Part shown: positions 8,143 through 16,651 of the stretch, in pieces
Layout: each line of letters begins with the position of its first letter
How positions within the stretch are numbered: the stretch's first letter is position 1
NCBI RefSeq assembly: GCF_002028425.1
Contig: NZ_CP020042.1
Coordinates: forward strand, 2,542,001-2,606,000
Length of the DNA stretch: 64,000 nt
Reading direction: 5' to 3'
From: Streptomyces katrae
GTDB lineage: Bacteria; Actinomycetota; Actinomycetes; Streptomycetales; Streptomycetaceae
The notes under the pieces: model-generated
The model's database searches: none
The model's input: only the letters and a program-made list of their open reading frames with translations
Told to the model about the DNA's origin: nothing
Position numbers and translations under genes: made by a program

Positions 8143-8838
8143 TCAGCAGAAGATCCACAACACGCACGTGTCGGTCGGCTGGGGCTTCGGCTTGGGGGTG
8201 GGCTTGGGCTTGGCCGTGGGCGGCTGCGCCGTGCCGGAAGCACGGGGCGACGGCGTACCGGGTGGCGTCGTCTTTACGGATTCCTCTCCGCCGGAACCTT
8301 TCTGCGAGGGGGTCCCCGTCGGGGCGGAGGCGCTCCCGCTCGGGCTCGCCTGCGCCGACCCGCTCGGGCTCCCGCTGGGCCGGGCCGTCTTCGCCGCCCC
8401 GCCCGCGCCCTTCGGCAGGGCGGACGGCGCGGCCGGAGCCTCACTGGGCAGGGCGTCGGGCTGCGCGGGGCCGCTGTCGGTGAGCTCCACCCGGTCGGCC
8501 CGGTTCACGCCCCCGTCGTCGCCCGCGATCCGGGCCACGGCGATCGAGCCACCGGTCGCGAGCAACAGCCCCAGACCGACGGCCATGGTGGTCCGCCCCC
8601 GCCTGCGGCGGGAGGCCGCGCGTTTGCGCGTACCGGCGCGGCCCTCGTGGGGGGCGGTCAGCACGACGAGGGAGTCCGCGAACACCTCGGCCAGCGCCGG
8701 CTGCGGCTCCGGGCCCGGATGCGCCCCGGCGGGGGCGGCGGGGGCGGCGGCCACCAGATACTCGGCCGGGGTCCCGCAGCCGGCGCACGCGAGCGCTCCG
8801 TTGAGGTGCCTCTGACAGTCGGGGCAGAAGTAGTTCAT
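8143..8838 (-). CDS. SCO2400-type zinc-ribbon membrane protein
   Basis: The 231-aa protein starts MNYFCPDCQRHLNGALACAG; two CxxC pairs (CPDC and CAGC) form a probable zinc ribbon. An Arg-rich stretch (KRAASRRRRGR, about 70-80) precedes one transmembrane segment near 83-103. The remainder is a Ser/Pro/Gly/Ala-rich tail ending in PKPTPKPKPQPTDTCVLWIF and a final Cys. The layout is cytoplasmic ribbon, one TM helix and an external disordered stalk. This architecture recurs in Streptomyces under the SCO2400 name; its function is unknown to me. Confidence 0.75.
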   Translation of the reverse strand: MNYFCPDCQRHLNGALACAGCGTPAEYLVAAAPAAPAGAHPGPEPQPALAEVFADSLVVLTAPHEGRAGTRKRAASRRRRGRTTMAVGLGLLLATGGSIAVARIAGDDGGVNRADRVELTDSGPAQPDALPSEAPAAPSALPKGAGGAAKTARPSGSPSGSAQASPSGSASAPTGTPSQKGSGGEESVKTTPPGTPSPRASGTAQPPTAKPKPTPKPKPQPTDTCVLWIFC

Positions 8839-8895
8839 GGCGCCCGCAGGCTATGCCGTCCCCGGCAACATAAGTATTCCGGGAGCGTGAGGATT

Positions 8896-9549
8896 ATGTG
8901 TGGAATCGTGGCCTCCATGACCGCGACCCCGCATCCGGGCCGTCCGGGAGCCTTCGGGCCGGGCGCCTTCCAGCTGGTGCTGCTGCGCAGGATGGCGGAC
9001 TTCCAGCCCGGCCTCGCGGAGGCGGCCCGGCTGCGGCTGGGGGCCACCCTCGCCGAGCAGCGGGAGGCCAACCGGCGCTGGCAGGCGATGGTCCGCTCGC
9101 CCAGAGCGCGCGGGGCGCTGGCCCGCTACCGGTCGGTGCTCGGCCCGCCGGAGTCGGCCGAGCGGCGCCGGATCGGGGACCTGGAGTGCGAGGCGCTGCT
9201 GTGGCCGGTGCCGCTCTGGCCGGAGCTGCGCTTCGAGGTGCTGGCCGCGCCGGACGGGGCGGTGTGGAACGAGTGGCTGGTGCGGGCCCCGGGCGCGCGG
9301 GGGCCCGTGCTGGAGACGGAGGCGGACCTGCGGCCCTGGTCGGCGACGGTGGACGAGGTGGCCCGGGCCTTCGCGCCGGCCCGGCCGATGGAGGGCACCG
9401 CGCCGACGCGCTGGCGGCTGGCGTTCAGCGCGTCGGGGCGGGCCCTGGTGGCGGAGTTCACGTACGGCCTGCTCCAGCGGGTGCAGGCCGAGGGGGAAGC
9501 GGGGGAAGCGGGGGGTCCGGCTCGCCCGGGTCCCGGCTTCAGGACCTGA
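8896..9549 (+). CDS. Conserved hypothetical protein
   Basis: A 217-aa soluble protein with no motif that I recognise. It is Arg- and Trp-rich (LLWPVPLWPELRFEV, WRLAFSASGR) and has no signal peptide or membrane helix. The start at ATG 8896 (MCGIVASM) has GTGAGG very close upstream; ATG 8917 is an alternative but lacks a ribosome site. Its 3' end overlaps the convergent lipase gene by 11 bases. It is probably a Streptomyces-specific protein of unknown role. Confidence 0.6.
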   Translation: MCGIVASMTATPHPGRPGAFGPGAFQLVLLRRMADFQPGLAEAARLRLGATLAEQREANRRWQAMVRSPRARGALARYRSVLGPPESAERRRIGDLECEALLWPVPLWPELRFEVLAAPDGAVWNEWLVRAPGARGPVLETEADLRPWSATVDEVARAFAPARPMEGTAPTRWRLAFSASGRALVAEFTYGLLQRVQAEGEAGEAGGPARPGPGFRT

Positions 9550-10315
9550 GGAAGGCGCGGACCCCTGCCGAGGTGACGTCGTCGCCGAGCAGGTCGTTGT
9601 GCTTGAGGCAGCCGACCTGGGTGTTCAGGGCCCCGGCGAGCGGGACGCTGCTGTCGGGGTTGACCACCTCGTCGCAGTCCGACCAGAAGGTCGCGTACTT
9701 CACCGCGCCCGGGGTCTCGTCGCCGGAGGCGAGGTTCTTCACCACGTAGGAACCCGGGGTCATGTCGCGGCAGGCCTGGTCCCACAGGGCGCAGGCCCAG
9801 GCGGTGGAGGTGCCGTGGTTGGGGCCGGCCAGCGAGACCCAGTGGTCCACGGTCGCGGCGCCGCCGCCGTACTTGACGTACCAGCGGCTGACGAGCGAGC
9901 CGAAGGAGTGGCCCACGAGGTCCACCCGGGCGGCGCCGGTCTGCCGGCGGACGTCGTCCACGTAGGCGGCGAGTCGGCCGGAGAGCACCTCGTTGACGGA
10001 CTGGTGGGTGTCGTAGCCGAACGAGAACAGCTCGGAGTCCGCGTACCCGTCGGCCCGCAGGTCCTCGCGCAGGGAACCCCAGACGCCGGGGTCGGCGTTG
10101 TATCCGTGGACGAAGACCACCGGATTGCGGCCGGCGGCCGGGGCGGCGGCCTGAGCGGCGGTCGGTCCGGCTGCCCGCCCGGCGGCCTGTGCTGCGGCCG
10201 GTCCGGCGGCCTGCCCTGCCGGCGGCCCGGCGACCGCGGCGTGGGCTGGGATGGGCGCGAACAGGGTCAGGCAGAGGGCCAGGAGCGCCAGGCATTTCTG
10301 GCGGGGCGTCAGCAT
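9539..10315 (-). CDS. Secreted triacylglycerol lipase / alpha-beta hydrolase
   Basis: A 258-aa protein with a Sec signal (MLTPRQKCLALLALCLTLFA, cleavage likely near PAHA) and an Ala/Gly/Gln low-complexity linker to about residue 62. The lipase fold follows: PVVFVHGYNADPGVW (oxyanion hole region), DLVGHSFGSLVSRW (nucleophile in GHSFG), LAGPNHGT and a late His in GCLKHNDLL. It belongs with the lipase class 2/EstA-type extracellular enzymes. Cysteines in ACALWDQACRD and SDCDEV could form disulfides, as expected outside the cell. Confidence 0.88.
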   Translation of the reverse strand: MLTPRQKCLALLALCLTLFAPIPAHAAVAGPPAGQAAGPAAAQAAGRAAGPTAAQAAAPAAGRNPVVFVHGYNADPGVWGSLREDLRADGYADSELFSFGYDTHQSVNEVLSGRLAAYVDDVRRQTGAARVDLVGHSFGSLVSRWYVKYGGGAATVDHWVSLAGPNHGTSTAWACALWDQACRDMTPGSYVVKNLASGDETPGAVKYATFWSDCDEVVNPDSSVPLAGALNTQVGCLKHNDLLGDDVTSAGVRAFLRS

Positions 10316-10538
10316 CGGGTCCCCTTTACCTTGTTACGCACGGGTAGCGCGGATGGTGCGCGCATGGTGGTGCCTGTCGGTACAGAAATCCACCCCCGTG
10401 CAGCACGCCCGCCCCGCACGACACGCCCCGGCCGGAGCATTCCAGCGGGCGATATGACCCATTGACCCGAGAAGATATGAATTGCGACCGGCATCCGCCG
10501 GTCCCCTTCTGTACCAAGCGCTCTCGGGAGGACCTGCC
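10316..10538. promoter_or_regulatory. Divergent intergenic region, lipase / Mbl-like gene
   Basis: About 220 bases between two divergent genes. It is slightly less GC-rich than the flanks near 10455-10490, where promoters are expected. The only clear element is the ribosome site GGGAGG seven bases before GTG 10539. No operator dyad was seen. Confidence 0.3.
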
Positions 10539-11576
10539 GTGACCGTCAGTCTTGAGCAGTTGCGCCGCTGCCACGTCGCCGTCGACCTGGGAGCCGCGAG
10601 GACCCGCGTCTACGTGAAGGGTGCCGGACTGGTCGTCGACGAGCCCAGCGTCGCCGCGGTCAACACCCGCACCGGCGCCCTCATCGCCGTCGGCACCTTC
10701 GCCGAACGGATGACGGGCCGCACGCCCGACTACATCCGCGTCGTCCGCCCCGTCTCCGGCGGCACCGTCGTCGACATCGAGATGGCCCAGCGGATGCTGC
10801 GTCACCTGCTCGGCGAGAAGCTGCGCCGCGCACTGCGCCGCAAGCCCCGGCTGCGCGCCGCCTGCTGCACCCCGCACGACGCCGACCCGCTGGCCCAGCG
10901 CGCGGCCGTGGAGACGATGGTCGGGCTGGGGGCGCGGCGCGTCGAACTGGTCGACACCCTGATCGCGGCGGCCGTCGGCTGCGGCCTTCCCGTGGAGCAG
11001 CCGACCGCGACGATGATCATGGTGTGCGGGGCGGCGGCCACCCAGGTGGCGGTGCTCTCCCTCGGCTCGATCGTCACCGCCGAACGGATCCCCGTCGGCG
11101 GCGAGGCCATCGACCACGCGGTGGTCCAGCACCTGCGCCACGCCCACGAGCTGATGCTGCCGAGCCAGGCCGTCCGCCCCCTCCAGCTGGCCCTGAGCGG
11201 CAACGGCATCACCCCGGACGGCCCCGCCTCTACGCTGATCCACGGCCGCGACGTGGCCACCGGACTGGCCCGCTCCGTCCACGTGGACACCGCCGCCGTG
11301 CGGAACGCCATCCACACCCCGCTGACGGCCGTCCTGGACGGCATCGGCAAGGTGCTGCGCGACTGCCCGCCGGACCTGGTCGCGGACCTGACGGACCGGG
11401 GGATCATGATGGTGGGAGGCAGCGCCCTGCTGCCGGGGCTGGACCAGATGCTGCGGGACTCCACCGGAATGCCCGTGGCCATCGCGGAACGGCCGGACGT
11501 GTGCGCCGTACTGGGTCTCGGCGCGATGCTCGAAGGGAAGATCGCCCCGATGGTCCTCAACCCGCTGGCCGAATGA
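10539..11576 (+). CDS. mbl: MreB/Mbl-like actin homologue with degenerate nucleotide site
   Basis: A 345-aa actin-fold protein. The phosphate-1 loop VDLGAARTRVYVKG keeps the Asp (residue 16), but the phosphate-2 loop, normally DIGGGT, reads MVCGAAATQVAVLSLG and lacks the acidic and glycine pattern. The adenosine motif MMVGGSALLPGLDQML is present near the C-terminus. Length and degeneracy fit the Streptomyces Mbl paralogue that accompanies true MreB. GTG 10539 follows GGGAGG by seven bases. The stop overlaps the ATG of the GAF kinase, so the two are translationally coupled. Polymerisation with normal ATP turnover is doubtful. Confidence 0.75.
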   Translation: MTVSLEQLRRCHVAVDLGAARTRVYVKGAGLVVDEPSVAAVNTRTGALIAVGTFAERMTGRTPDYIRVVRPVSGGTVVDIEMAQRMLRHLLGEKLRRALRRKPRLRAACCTPHDADPLAQRAAVETMVGLGARRVELVDTLIAAAVGCGLPVEQPTATMIMVCGAAATQVAVLSLGSIVTAERIPVGGEAIDHAVVQHLRHAHELMLPSQAVRPLQLALSGNGITPDGPASTLIHGRDVATGLARSVHVDTAAVRNAIHTPLTAVLDGIGKVLRDCPPDLVADLTDRGIMMVGGSALLPGLDQMLRDSTGMPVAIAERPDVCAVLGLGAMLEGKIAPMVLNPLAE

Positions 11577-13321
11577 CGCGCAGGCCGGCCGACACCGGGC
11601 CGGGTGCGCAGCCGGGGCCCGGGGCCGAGGCCGGGGCCGAGGCCGGGGCCGGGGCCGAGGCCGGGGCCGGGGCCGAGGCCGGGGCCGGGGCCGAGGCCGG
11701 GGCCGGGGCCGGGGCCGGGGCCGGGGCCGAGGCCGGGGCCGGGGCCGAGGCCGGGGCGGGCGGGCTGGTGGCCGGCGGGGCGCCGTCCAGCCTGCCGGTG
11801 CTGCTGGACGCCGTCCTCAGCGTCGGCTCGGAGCTGGAGCTCCAGGCCACCCTCCAGCACGTCGTGGACTCCGCCACCGACCTGTGCGGAGCCCGCTACG
11901 GCGCGCTCGGGGTCGTCGACCCCGAGCGCGGCCGGCTGACCCAGCTGTTCACCGCCGGGATGAGCGAGGCCGAACGGGCCGCGATCCCCCGACTGCCCGA
12001 CGGCCGCAGCGGCGTGCTCGGCGTCCTGATCGCCGACCCCCGGCCGCTGCGGCTGGACGACCTCACCACGGACCCCCGCTCGGCCGGCTTCCCGCCCGGG
12101 CACCCGCCCATGCGCAGCTTCCTGGGCGTGCCGATCCGGGTCCACACCGAGGTCTTCGGCAACCTCTACCTCACCGAGAAGCGCGGCGGCGCCCCCTTCA
12201 CGGACGAGGACCTCGCGCTGATGCGGGTGCTGGCCTCGCAGGCCGGGATAGCGATCGGCAACGCCCGCCTGTACGAGACCGCCCGCCGCCGGGAGCGCTG
12301 GATCGAGGGCGCGGCCGCCGTGACCACCACCCTGCTGGCGGGGCGGCCGGCGGCCGACGCCCTGATGTGCGTGGCCGAACGGGCCCGGCTGCTCGCGGAC
12401 GCGGCGGCCGGCGTGGTGCTCCAGCCGACGCCGGAGGGCGGCATGGAGATCGTGGCCGCCTCCACGCACGGCGACCCCGGCGACCTGGTCGGCACGACCA
12501 TCGCCCCGGGTTCTCCGGTGCTGGTGCAACTGCTGGGCGGTGAACCCGTCTTCATAGAGGACTCGGCGACCGACCCCCGGATGACCACGCACGTGCGCAA
12601 GCGCTTCGGACCGAGCATGATGCTCCCGCTCCAGAGCGGTGGCCAGCTGATCGGCACCCTCGCCCTGCCCAGGGCGCGGGGCGGACGCCCGTACGACGCC
12701 GTGGACCGGCTCCTGGCCTCCCAGTTCGCCTCCCAGGCGGCCCTGGCGCTGGTCCTGGCCGACGCACAGCACGACCGCGAGCAGCTCGCCGTGTACGAGG
12801 ACTGCGACCGGATCGCGCGCGACCTGCACGACCTGGTCGTACAGCGGCTGTTCGCGACGGAGATGATGCTGGAGAGCACCCGGCGGCGCTCCTCGAACGC
12901 CCCTTCGGGCGACGAGGCGGACGTCGGCGACGAGCTGAGCCGGGCGGTGGACGAGCTGGACTCCACCATCCAGGAGGTCCGCACGGCCATCTTCGCCCTC
13001 CAGCAACCCCCGACGGACGCCCCGACGACCTTCCGCGGCCGGGTGCTGCGCGAAACCGGCGGAGCCGCCGTCCTGCTCGGCTTCCAGCCGTCGGTGCACT
13101 TCGCGGGCGCGGTGGACGCCCTGCTCCCGGACCGCGTGACGGACGCCCTCCTCGCCACCCTCCGCAGCGCCCTGGCGGCGGCCCACCGCCGCAGCGGGGT
13201 CACGGCGATCGACGTCGAGGTCGACGCCACCCCCTCCCGGGTCCGCCTTACGGTCTCGGACGACGGCCACACGGAGGCGGGGGCCCGCGGGACGACGGTG
13301 ACGTGGGAGTCGGGCCTGTAG
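11573..13321 (+). CDS. Two-GAF sensor histidine kinase with degenerate ATPase domain
   Basis: A 582-aa protein. Residues 14-64 are a pure Gly/Ala/Glu repeat. Two GAF domains follow (about 88-235 and 250-400), then a HisKA_3-type dimerisation helix DRIARDLHDLVVQRLFATEM with His419. The C-terminal HATPase region (about 500-582) is eroded: the N box lacks its Asn (TLRSALAAAHRRSG) and the G1 box is DDGHTEAGARG rather than DxGxG. The layout resembles DevS/DosT-like kinases without haem evidence. It may work as a signalling pseudokinase, coupled by an ATGA overlap to the Mbl-like gene. Confidence 0.85.
   Translation: MTRRPADTGPGAQPGPGAEAGAEAGAGAEAGAGAEAGAGAEAGAGAGAGAGAEAGAGAEAGAGGLVAGGAPSSLPVLLDAVLSVGSELELQATLQHVVDSATDLCGARYGALGVVDPERGRLTQLFTAGMSEAERAAIPRLPDGRSGVLGVLIADPRPLRLDDLTTDPRSAGFPPGHPPMRSFLGVPIRVHTEVFGNLYLTEKRGGAPFTDEDLALMRVLASQAGIAIGNARLYETARRRERWIEGAAAVTTTLLAGRPAADALMCVAERARLLADAAAGVVLQPTPEGGMEIVAASTHGDPGDLVGTTIAPGSPVLVQLLGGEPVFIEDSATDPRMTTHVRKRFGPSMMLPLQSGGQLIGTLALPRARGGRPYDAVDRLLASQFASQAALALVLADAQHDREQLAVYEDCDRIARDLHDLVVQRLFATEMMLESTRRRSSNAPSGDEADVGDELSRAVDELDSTIQEVRTAIFALQQPPTDAPTTFRGRVLRETGGAAVLLGFQPSVHFAGAVDALLPDRVTDALLATLRSALAAAHRRSGVTAIDVEVDATPSRVRLTVSDDGHTEAGARGTTVTWESGL
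11612..11760 (+). repeat. GGGGCC/GAGGCC minisatellite encoding (Gly-Ala-Glu) tract
   Basis: About 150 bases are built only from 6-bp GGGGCC and GAGGCC blocks, giving the GAGAEA tract at the N-terminus of the GAF kinase. Such repeats slip easily, so copy number may vary between strains and the tract is also prone to sequencing error. Confidence 0.85.
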
Positions 13322-14045
13322 CCGGCGGCGGGGGCCCGCCATCTCCCCCTCGACGGGCCGGGGCCGGGCGGCGCCTGCCCACCCGCCTCACGGCGGACCC
13401 CGCGCGGGCCGGAACGGGCCGGCGGACCGGTACGGGGGAGGGACGGGGTTCCCGCTCGGCGGTCTCAGGGAAGGGTTGGGGCTTTCCCGTCAGTCCCACT
13501 GTCCTTCCGGTTCGGGCCGCCCTGTCAAGGGCGCTCCCTTCGGTCGCGTCGCTTCGCGATCGCCTACGGCGACCCTTGACAGCACGACCCGCCCCGGAAA
13601 GACAAGGACTGCCGGGAAACCCCCAAAAGGACGGCACGGTCCATCGATGGACATACGCGGGATCAGCGACCAGGCGGGGAGGCCGGGGGCCGCCTCGCCA
13701 AGCATCCGGGCCGACCTCCATGCCATCCGGGGCCGGGAGGCGCGACAGATCGCTACGCGCTCCTCGAATTTCGGCGTGCGGCGGCCATCTTGGGCTGATA
13801 CCCGCACCAGATGACGAACAGACCGGCCTGCGGACCACCCGGGCGCGACAGATCGCTACGCGCTCCTCAAGTTTCGGCGTCCGGATGCCGTCTTGGGCTG
13901 ATATCGGCACCACGGAACAACTGGACGATCATCCGGGGTAGGCGGACTCAGCCGGGAGGGCTGCTGGCCTGCTCTTCGAGGCGGGCGGTGCCGACGCGGA
14001 TGAGGGCTCTACCTGTTCTGCTCGGCTGCGCCGCCCGTATTCGAC
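13322..14045. repeat. Left arm of long imperfect inverted repeat
   Basis: There is no gene between the kinase and the flavoprotein. The segment 13327-13807 is an imperfect inverted copy of 14646-15227. The outermost match is GGCGGGGGCCCGCCAT at 13327-13342, paired with 15212-15227; the innermost is TGGGCTGATACCCGCAC at 13791-13807, paired with 14646-14662. Inside the arm lies a smaller dyad at 13522-13582 (CTGTCAAGGGC...GACCCTTGACAG). A second copy of the roughly 60-bp unit GACAGATCGCTACGCGCTCC lies at 13850-13903, outside the arm proper. Confidence 0.85.
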
Positions 14046-14516
14046 GTGGCCCATGTGATCGAGGACGCCCAGGCGCGTGGCTGGGACGTCTGCCTCGGTC
14101 TCAGCCCGACGGCCGCCGAATGGCTGGAGGACAGCCTGGCCGGGCTCGAAGCACTCACGGGCCACCCCGTCCGCTACCGCTACAAGCGCCCGGGCCAGCC
14201 CGACGTCTGGCCACCGGCAGACGCCGTCCTCGTGGCCCCGGCCACCACGAACACGATCAACCGCTGGGCCCTGGGCATCACCGACAGCTTCGTCGTCGGC
14301 TTCGTCGCCGAAGCCCTCGGCAAGAACATTCCCCTCACGCTGATGCCCTGCGTCAACGCCGCCTACGCCCAACACCCGCAGCTCCCCCTGTCCCTGGAAA
14401 CGCTACGGACAGCCGGTGTGCACGTCCTGTTCGGCGAGAACGGCTTCCAGCCGAACCCTCCGGGGGAAAAGCGACCGTACCCGTGGGACCTGGCCCTTGA
14501 CGCCCTCAGCCGATGA
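14046..14516 (+). pseudogene. Flavoprotein (Ppc decarboxylase-like) gene with disrupted 5' end
   Basis: From GTG 14046 the frame encodes 156 aa with the flavoprotein family motifs PADAVLVAPATTNTINRWA, GKNIPLTLMPCVNAAYA and NPPGEKRPYPWD. The first beta strand is missing: upstream codons in the same frame read LYLFCSAAPPVFD (14007-14045), the expected N-terminus, but a TGA at 14001 closes the frame. The only plausible ATG (14000, MRAL) is in another frame. A small frameshift near 14007 would restore a full gene, so it is a decayed gene, a sequencing error or a shortened protein starting at 14046. It lies in the loop of the long inverted repeat. Confidence 0.65.
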
Positions 14517-15266
14517 AGCCGGACGGTCCATTGGGCGCGTCTGTGAAGCACAGCGACCCAAGACGGCCGCCGGACGCTGAATTCCGAGAAGCGCGTAGCG
14601 ATCTGACGCGCCCACGGCTCCGGATGGGGCTCTGATTGGCATTTCGTGCGGGTATCAGCCCACGTCGGGTGGCGGACGCCGGAATTCGAGGAGCGCGTAG
14701 CGATCTGCCGCGCCCCTCGGCCCCGGATGCCGATTCCGTCGTCCTTTCCTGCGGGCAGCGGCCCCAGGCGGCTGGTAGACGCTGAGACGGGGGAGCGCGT
14801 AGCGATCTGTCGCGTGGGGGCGGTCCCGATGGCGAGGGATGTCGGCCCGGCTGCCCGGTCCGGCGGCCCCCGGTCTGCCCGGCTGGTCGCTGATCCCGGC
14901 GATTGTCCTTCTCCGGTCCGTCCCGTTCCTTTGGGGGTTTCCCGGCAGTCTTCGGCTTTTCGTGGCGGGACGCCCTGTCAAGGGTCGCCGCAGGCGATCG
15001 CGAAGCGACGCGACGAAGGAGCGCCCTTGACAGGGCGGCCCGACGCGGAAGGACGATGAGACTGACGGGAAACCCCCAACCCTTCCCTGAGACCGCCCAG
15101 CTGGAACCCGGTCATCCCCCGTACCGGTCCGCTGCCCCGTTCCGCCCCGCTCGGATCCCGCCGCGAGGCGGGTGGGCAGTCGCCGACCCGCCCCTACCCC
15201 TCGCGGGGGCGATGGCGGGCCCCCGCCACGCCCCCCGGCCCCCGCCCCACCGCCTACGCTGGCCCC
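14517..15266. repeat. Right arm of long imperfect inverted repeat
   Basis: There is no gene here. The segment 14646-15227 is the imperfect inverted partner of 13327-13807. It contains the dyad 14975-15033 (CTGTCAAGGGTCGCC...GCGCCCTTGACAG), which is the near-exact reverse complement of 13522-13582. Three reverse-oriented copies of the AGCGCGTAGCGATCTG unit occur at about 14556-14612, 14653-14713 and 14778-14816. The promoter of the carboxyltransferase gene must lie in or next to the end of this arm. Confidence 0.85.
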
Positions 15267-16619
15267 GTGACGACCCGTCTCTCGGCCCGTGCCGCCATTG
15301 CCGCCCTGACCGACCCCGGGAGCTTCGAGGAGCTGCCCGCGCCCCGGGCGGAGTATCCCGACGATGACGGGCCGCTCGGCTGGGAGGGGTACGACGCCTC
15401 GCGGGCCCGGGCCACCGCGCGGACCGGGGAGCGGGAGTCCGTGGTGACCGGTACCGCCCGGGTCGGCGGGTGCGAAGCGGTCGTCGTCTCCTTCGAGTTC
15501 GGGTTCCTCGGCGGCAGCCTCGGCCGCCGTACCGGTGACCGGCTGGAGGCCGCGTACGCGCACGCCCGCGAGCGCAGGCTGCCGCTGGTCTCCCTGATCG
15601 CCACCGGCGGCTCCCGGATGCAGGAGGGCATGCTCGCGCTGGCGCAGCTCCAGCGGGTGGCCCGCCAGTGCGTGCTGACCCGGGCCGCCGGGCTCCCGCA
15701 GATCGCGGTGCTGCGCGATCCCACCACCGGTGGCGGGTGGGCCACGCTCGGGGCGGGGGCCGACGTGGTGCTGGCGCTGCCCGGGGCGCAGGTCGGCTTC
15801 GCGGGGTCCCGGGTGCGGCCGGCCGACGCCGATCCGGCGGCCTACACCGCCGAGGGGCAGTACGGCGCCGGGCACGTCGACGCCGTCGTCCCCGCGGCGG
15901 AGCTGCCCGGGGCGGTCGGGGACTGGCTGCGGGTGCTGGCCGCGCCCCGGGCCGCCGGGCCGGTAGAGCCCCCGGCAGCGCTGGGCGGCGTCACGCCCCC
16001 GCTGACCGGCTGGGACGCCGTCCGGCAGGCCCGGCACCCTGAGCGGCCCCGCGCGCAGGCGTACCTGGACGCGTACTTCGGGCTGCGGCTGCCGTTGCGC
16101 GGGGACCGGGCCGGGGCCTTCGACGCCGGGATGCTGTGCGGGTTCGGGCTGCGGGAGGGCCGGGCCGTGGCGTACGCCGCCCAGTGCGGCACCGCCACCC
16201 GCCCGGCGGGCTACCGTACGGCCGCCCGCGTGATCCGGCTCGCGGACCGGCTGGGCATCCCGGTGCTCACCCTGGTCGACACCCCGGGCGCGGCCAACGA
16301 CGCCGCAGCCGAGCACGCCGGCGCCGGCCCGGCCATCGCGGACTGCTTCGCGGCGGTCGCGGCGGCCACCGTCCCGGTGACGACCCTGCTGATCGGCGAG
16401 GGCGGCTCGGGCGGGGCGCTCGCCCTGGCGGCGCCGGGGAACACCTGGGTGACCCCGGACAGCTACTTCTCGGTGATCGCCCCCGAGCTGGCGGCGGCCA
16501 TCCTCAAGCGCCCCGCCGAGGAGGCCCCCGCCACGGCGGACCAGCTGCGCATCCGCCCCCAGGACCTGGTCGACCTCGGCGTGGCCCGGGGCATCGTCGG
16601 CCCCAAGGGCGGCGCGTAG
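15267..16619 (+). CDS. Fused acetyl-CoA carboxylase carboxyltransferase (AccD-AccA type)
   Basis: The 450-aa protein joins a beta-subunit-like half (about 1-230: FGFLGGSLGRRTGDRLEAAY, IATGGSRMQEGMLALAQLQR, DPTTGGGWATLGAGADVVLA) to an alpha-subunit-like half (about 245-450: DTPGAANDAAAEHAGAGPAI, IGEGGSGGALALAAPGNTW, EAPATADQLRIRPQDL). The zinc-finger cysteines of bacterial AccD are absent. It transfers a carboxyl group from carboxybiotin to an acyl-CoA, most likely acetyl-CoA, but no biotin-carrier gene is nearby. GTG 15267 begins shortly after the inverted repeat. Confidence 0.85.
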   Translation: MTTRLSARAAIAALTDPGSFEELPAPRAEYPDDDGPLGWEGYDASRARATARTGERESVVTGTARVGGCEAVVVSFEFGFLGGSLGRRTGDRLEAAYAHARERRLPLVSLIATGGSRMQEGMLALAQLQRVARQCVLTRAAGLPQIAVLRDPTTGGGWATLGAGADVVLALPGAQVGFAGSRVRPADADPAAYTAEGQYGAGHVDAVVPAAELPGAVGDWLRVLAAPRAAGPVEPPAALGGVTPPLTGWDAVRQARHPERPRAQAYLDAYFGLRLPLRGDRAGAFDAGMLCGFGLREGRAVAYAAQCGTATRPAGYRTAARVIRLADRLGIPVLTLVDTPGAANDAAAEHAGAGPAIADCFAAVAAATVPVTTLLIGEGGSGGALALAAPGNTWVTPDSYFSVIAPELAAAILKRPAEEAPATADQLRIRPQDLVDLGVARGIVGPKGGA

Positions 16620-16651
16620 GCCGGACCGTGGGGCCCTGGGAGACTGACGCC

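Noticed and set aside
13522..13582. CRISPR array or riboswitch
   Set aside because: The repeats are dyads and long inverted arms with no regular spacers; no cas genes are in the window.
14646..15059. Open frames in the right arm of the inverted repeat
   Set aside because: They read through repeat units (EERVAICR-type strings) with no family resemblance and mirror frames in the left arm.
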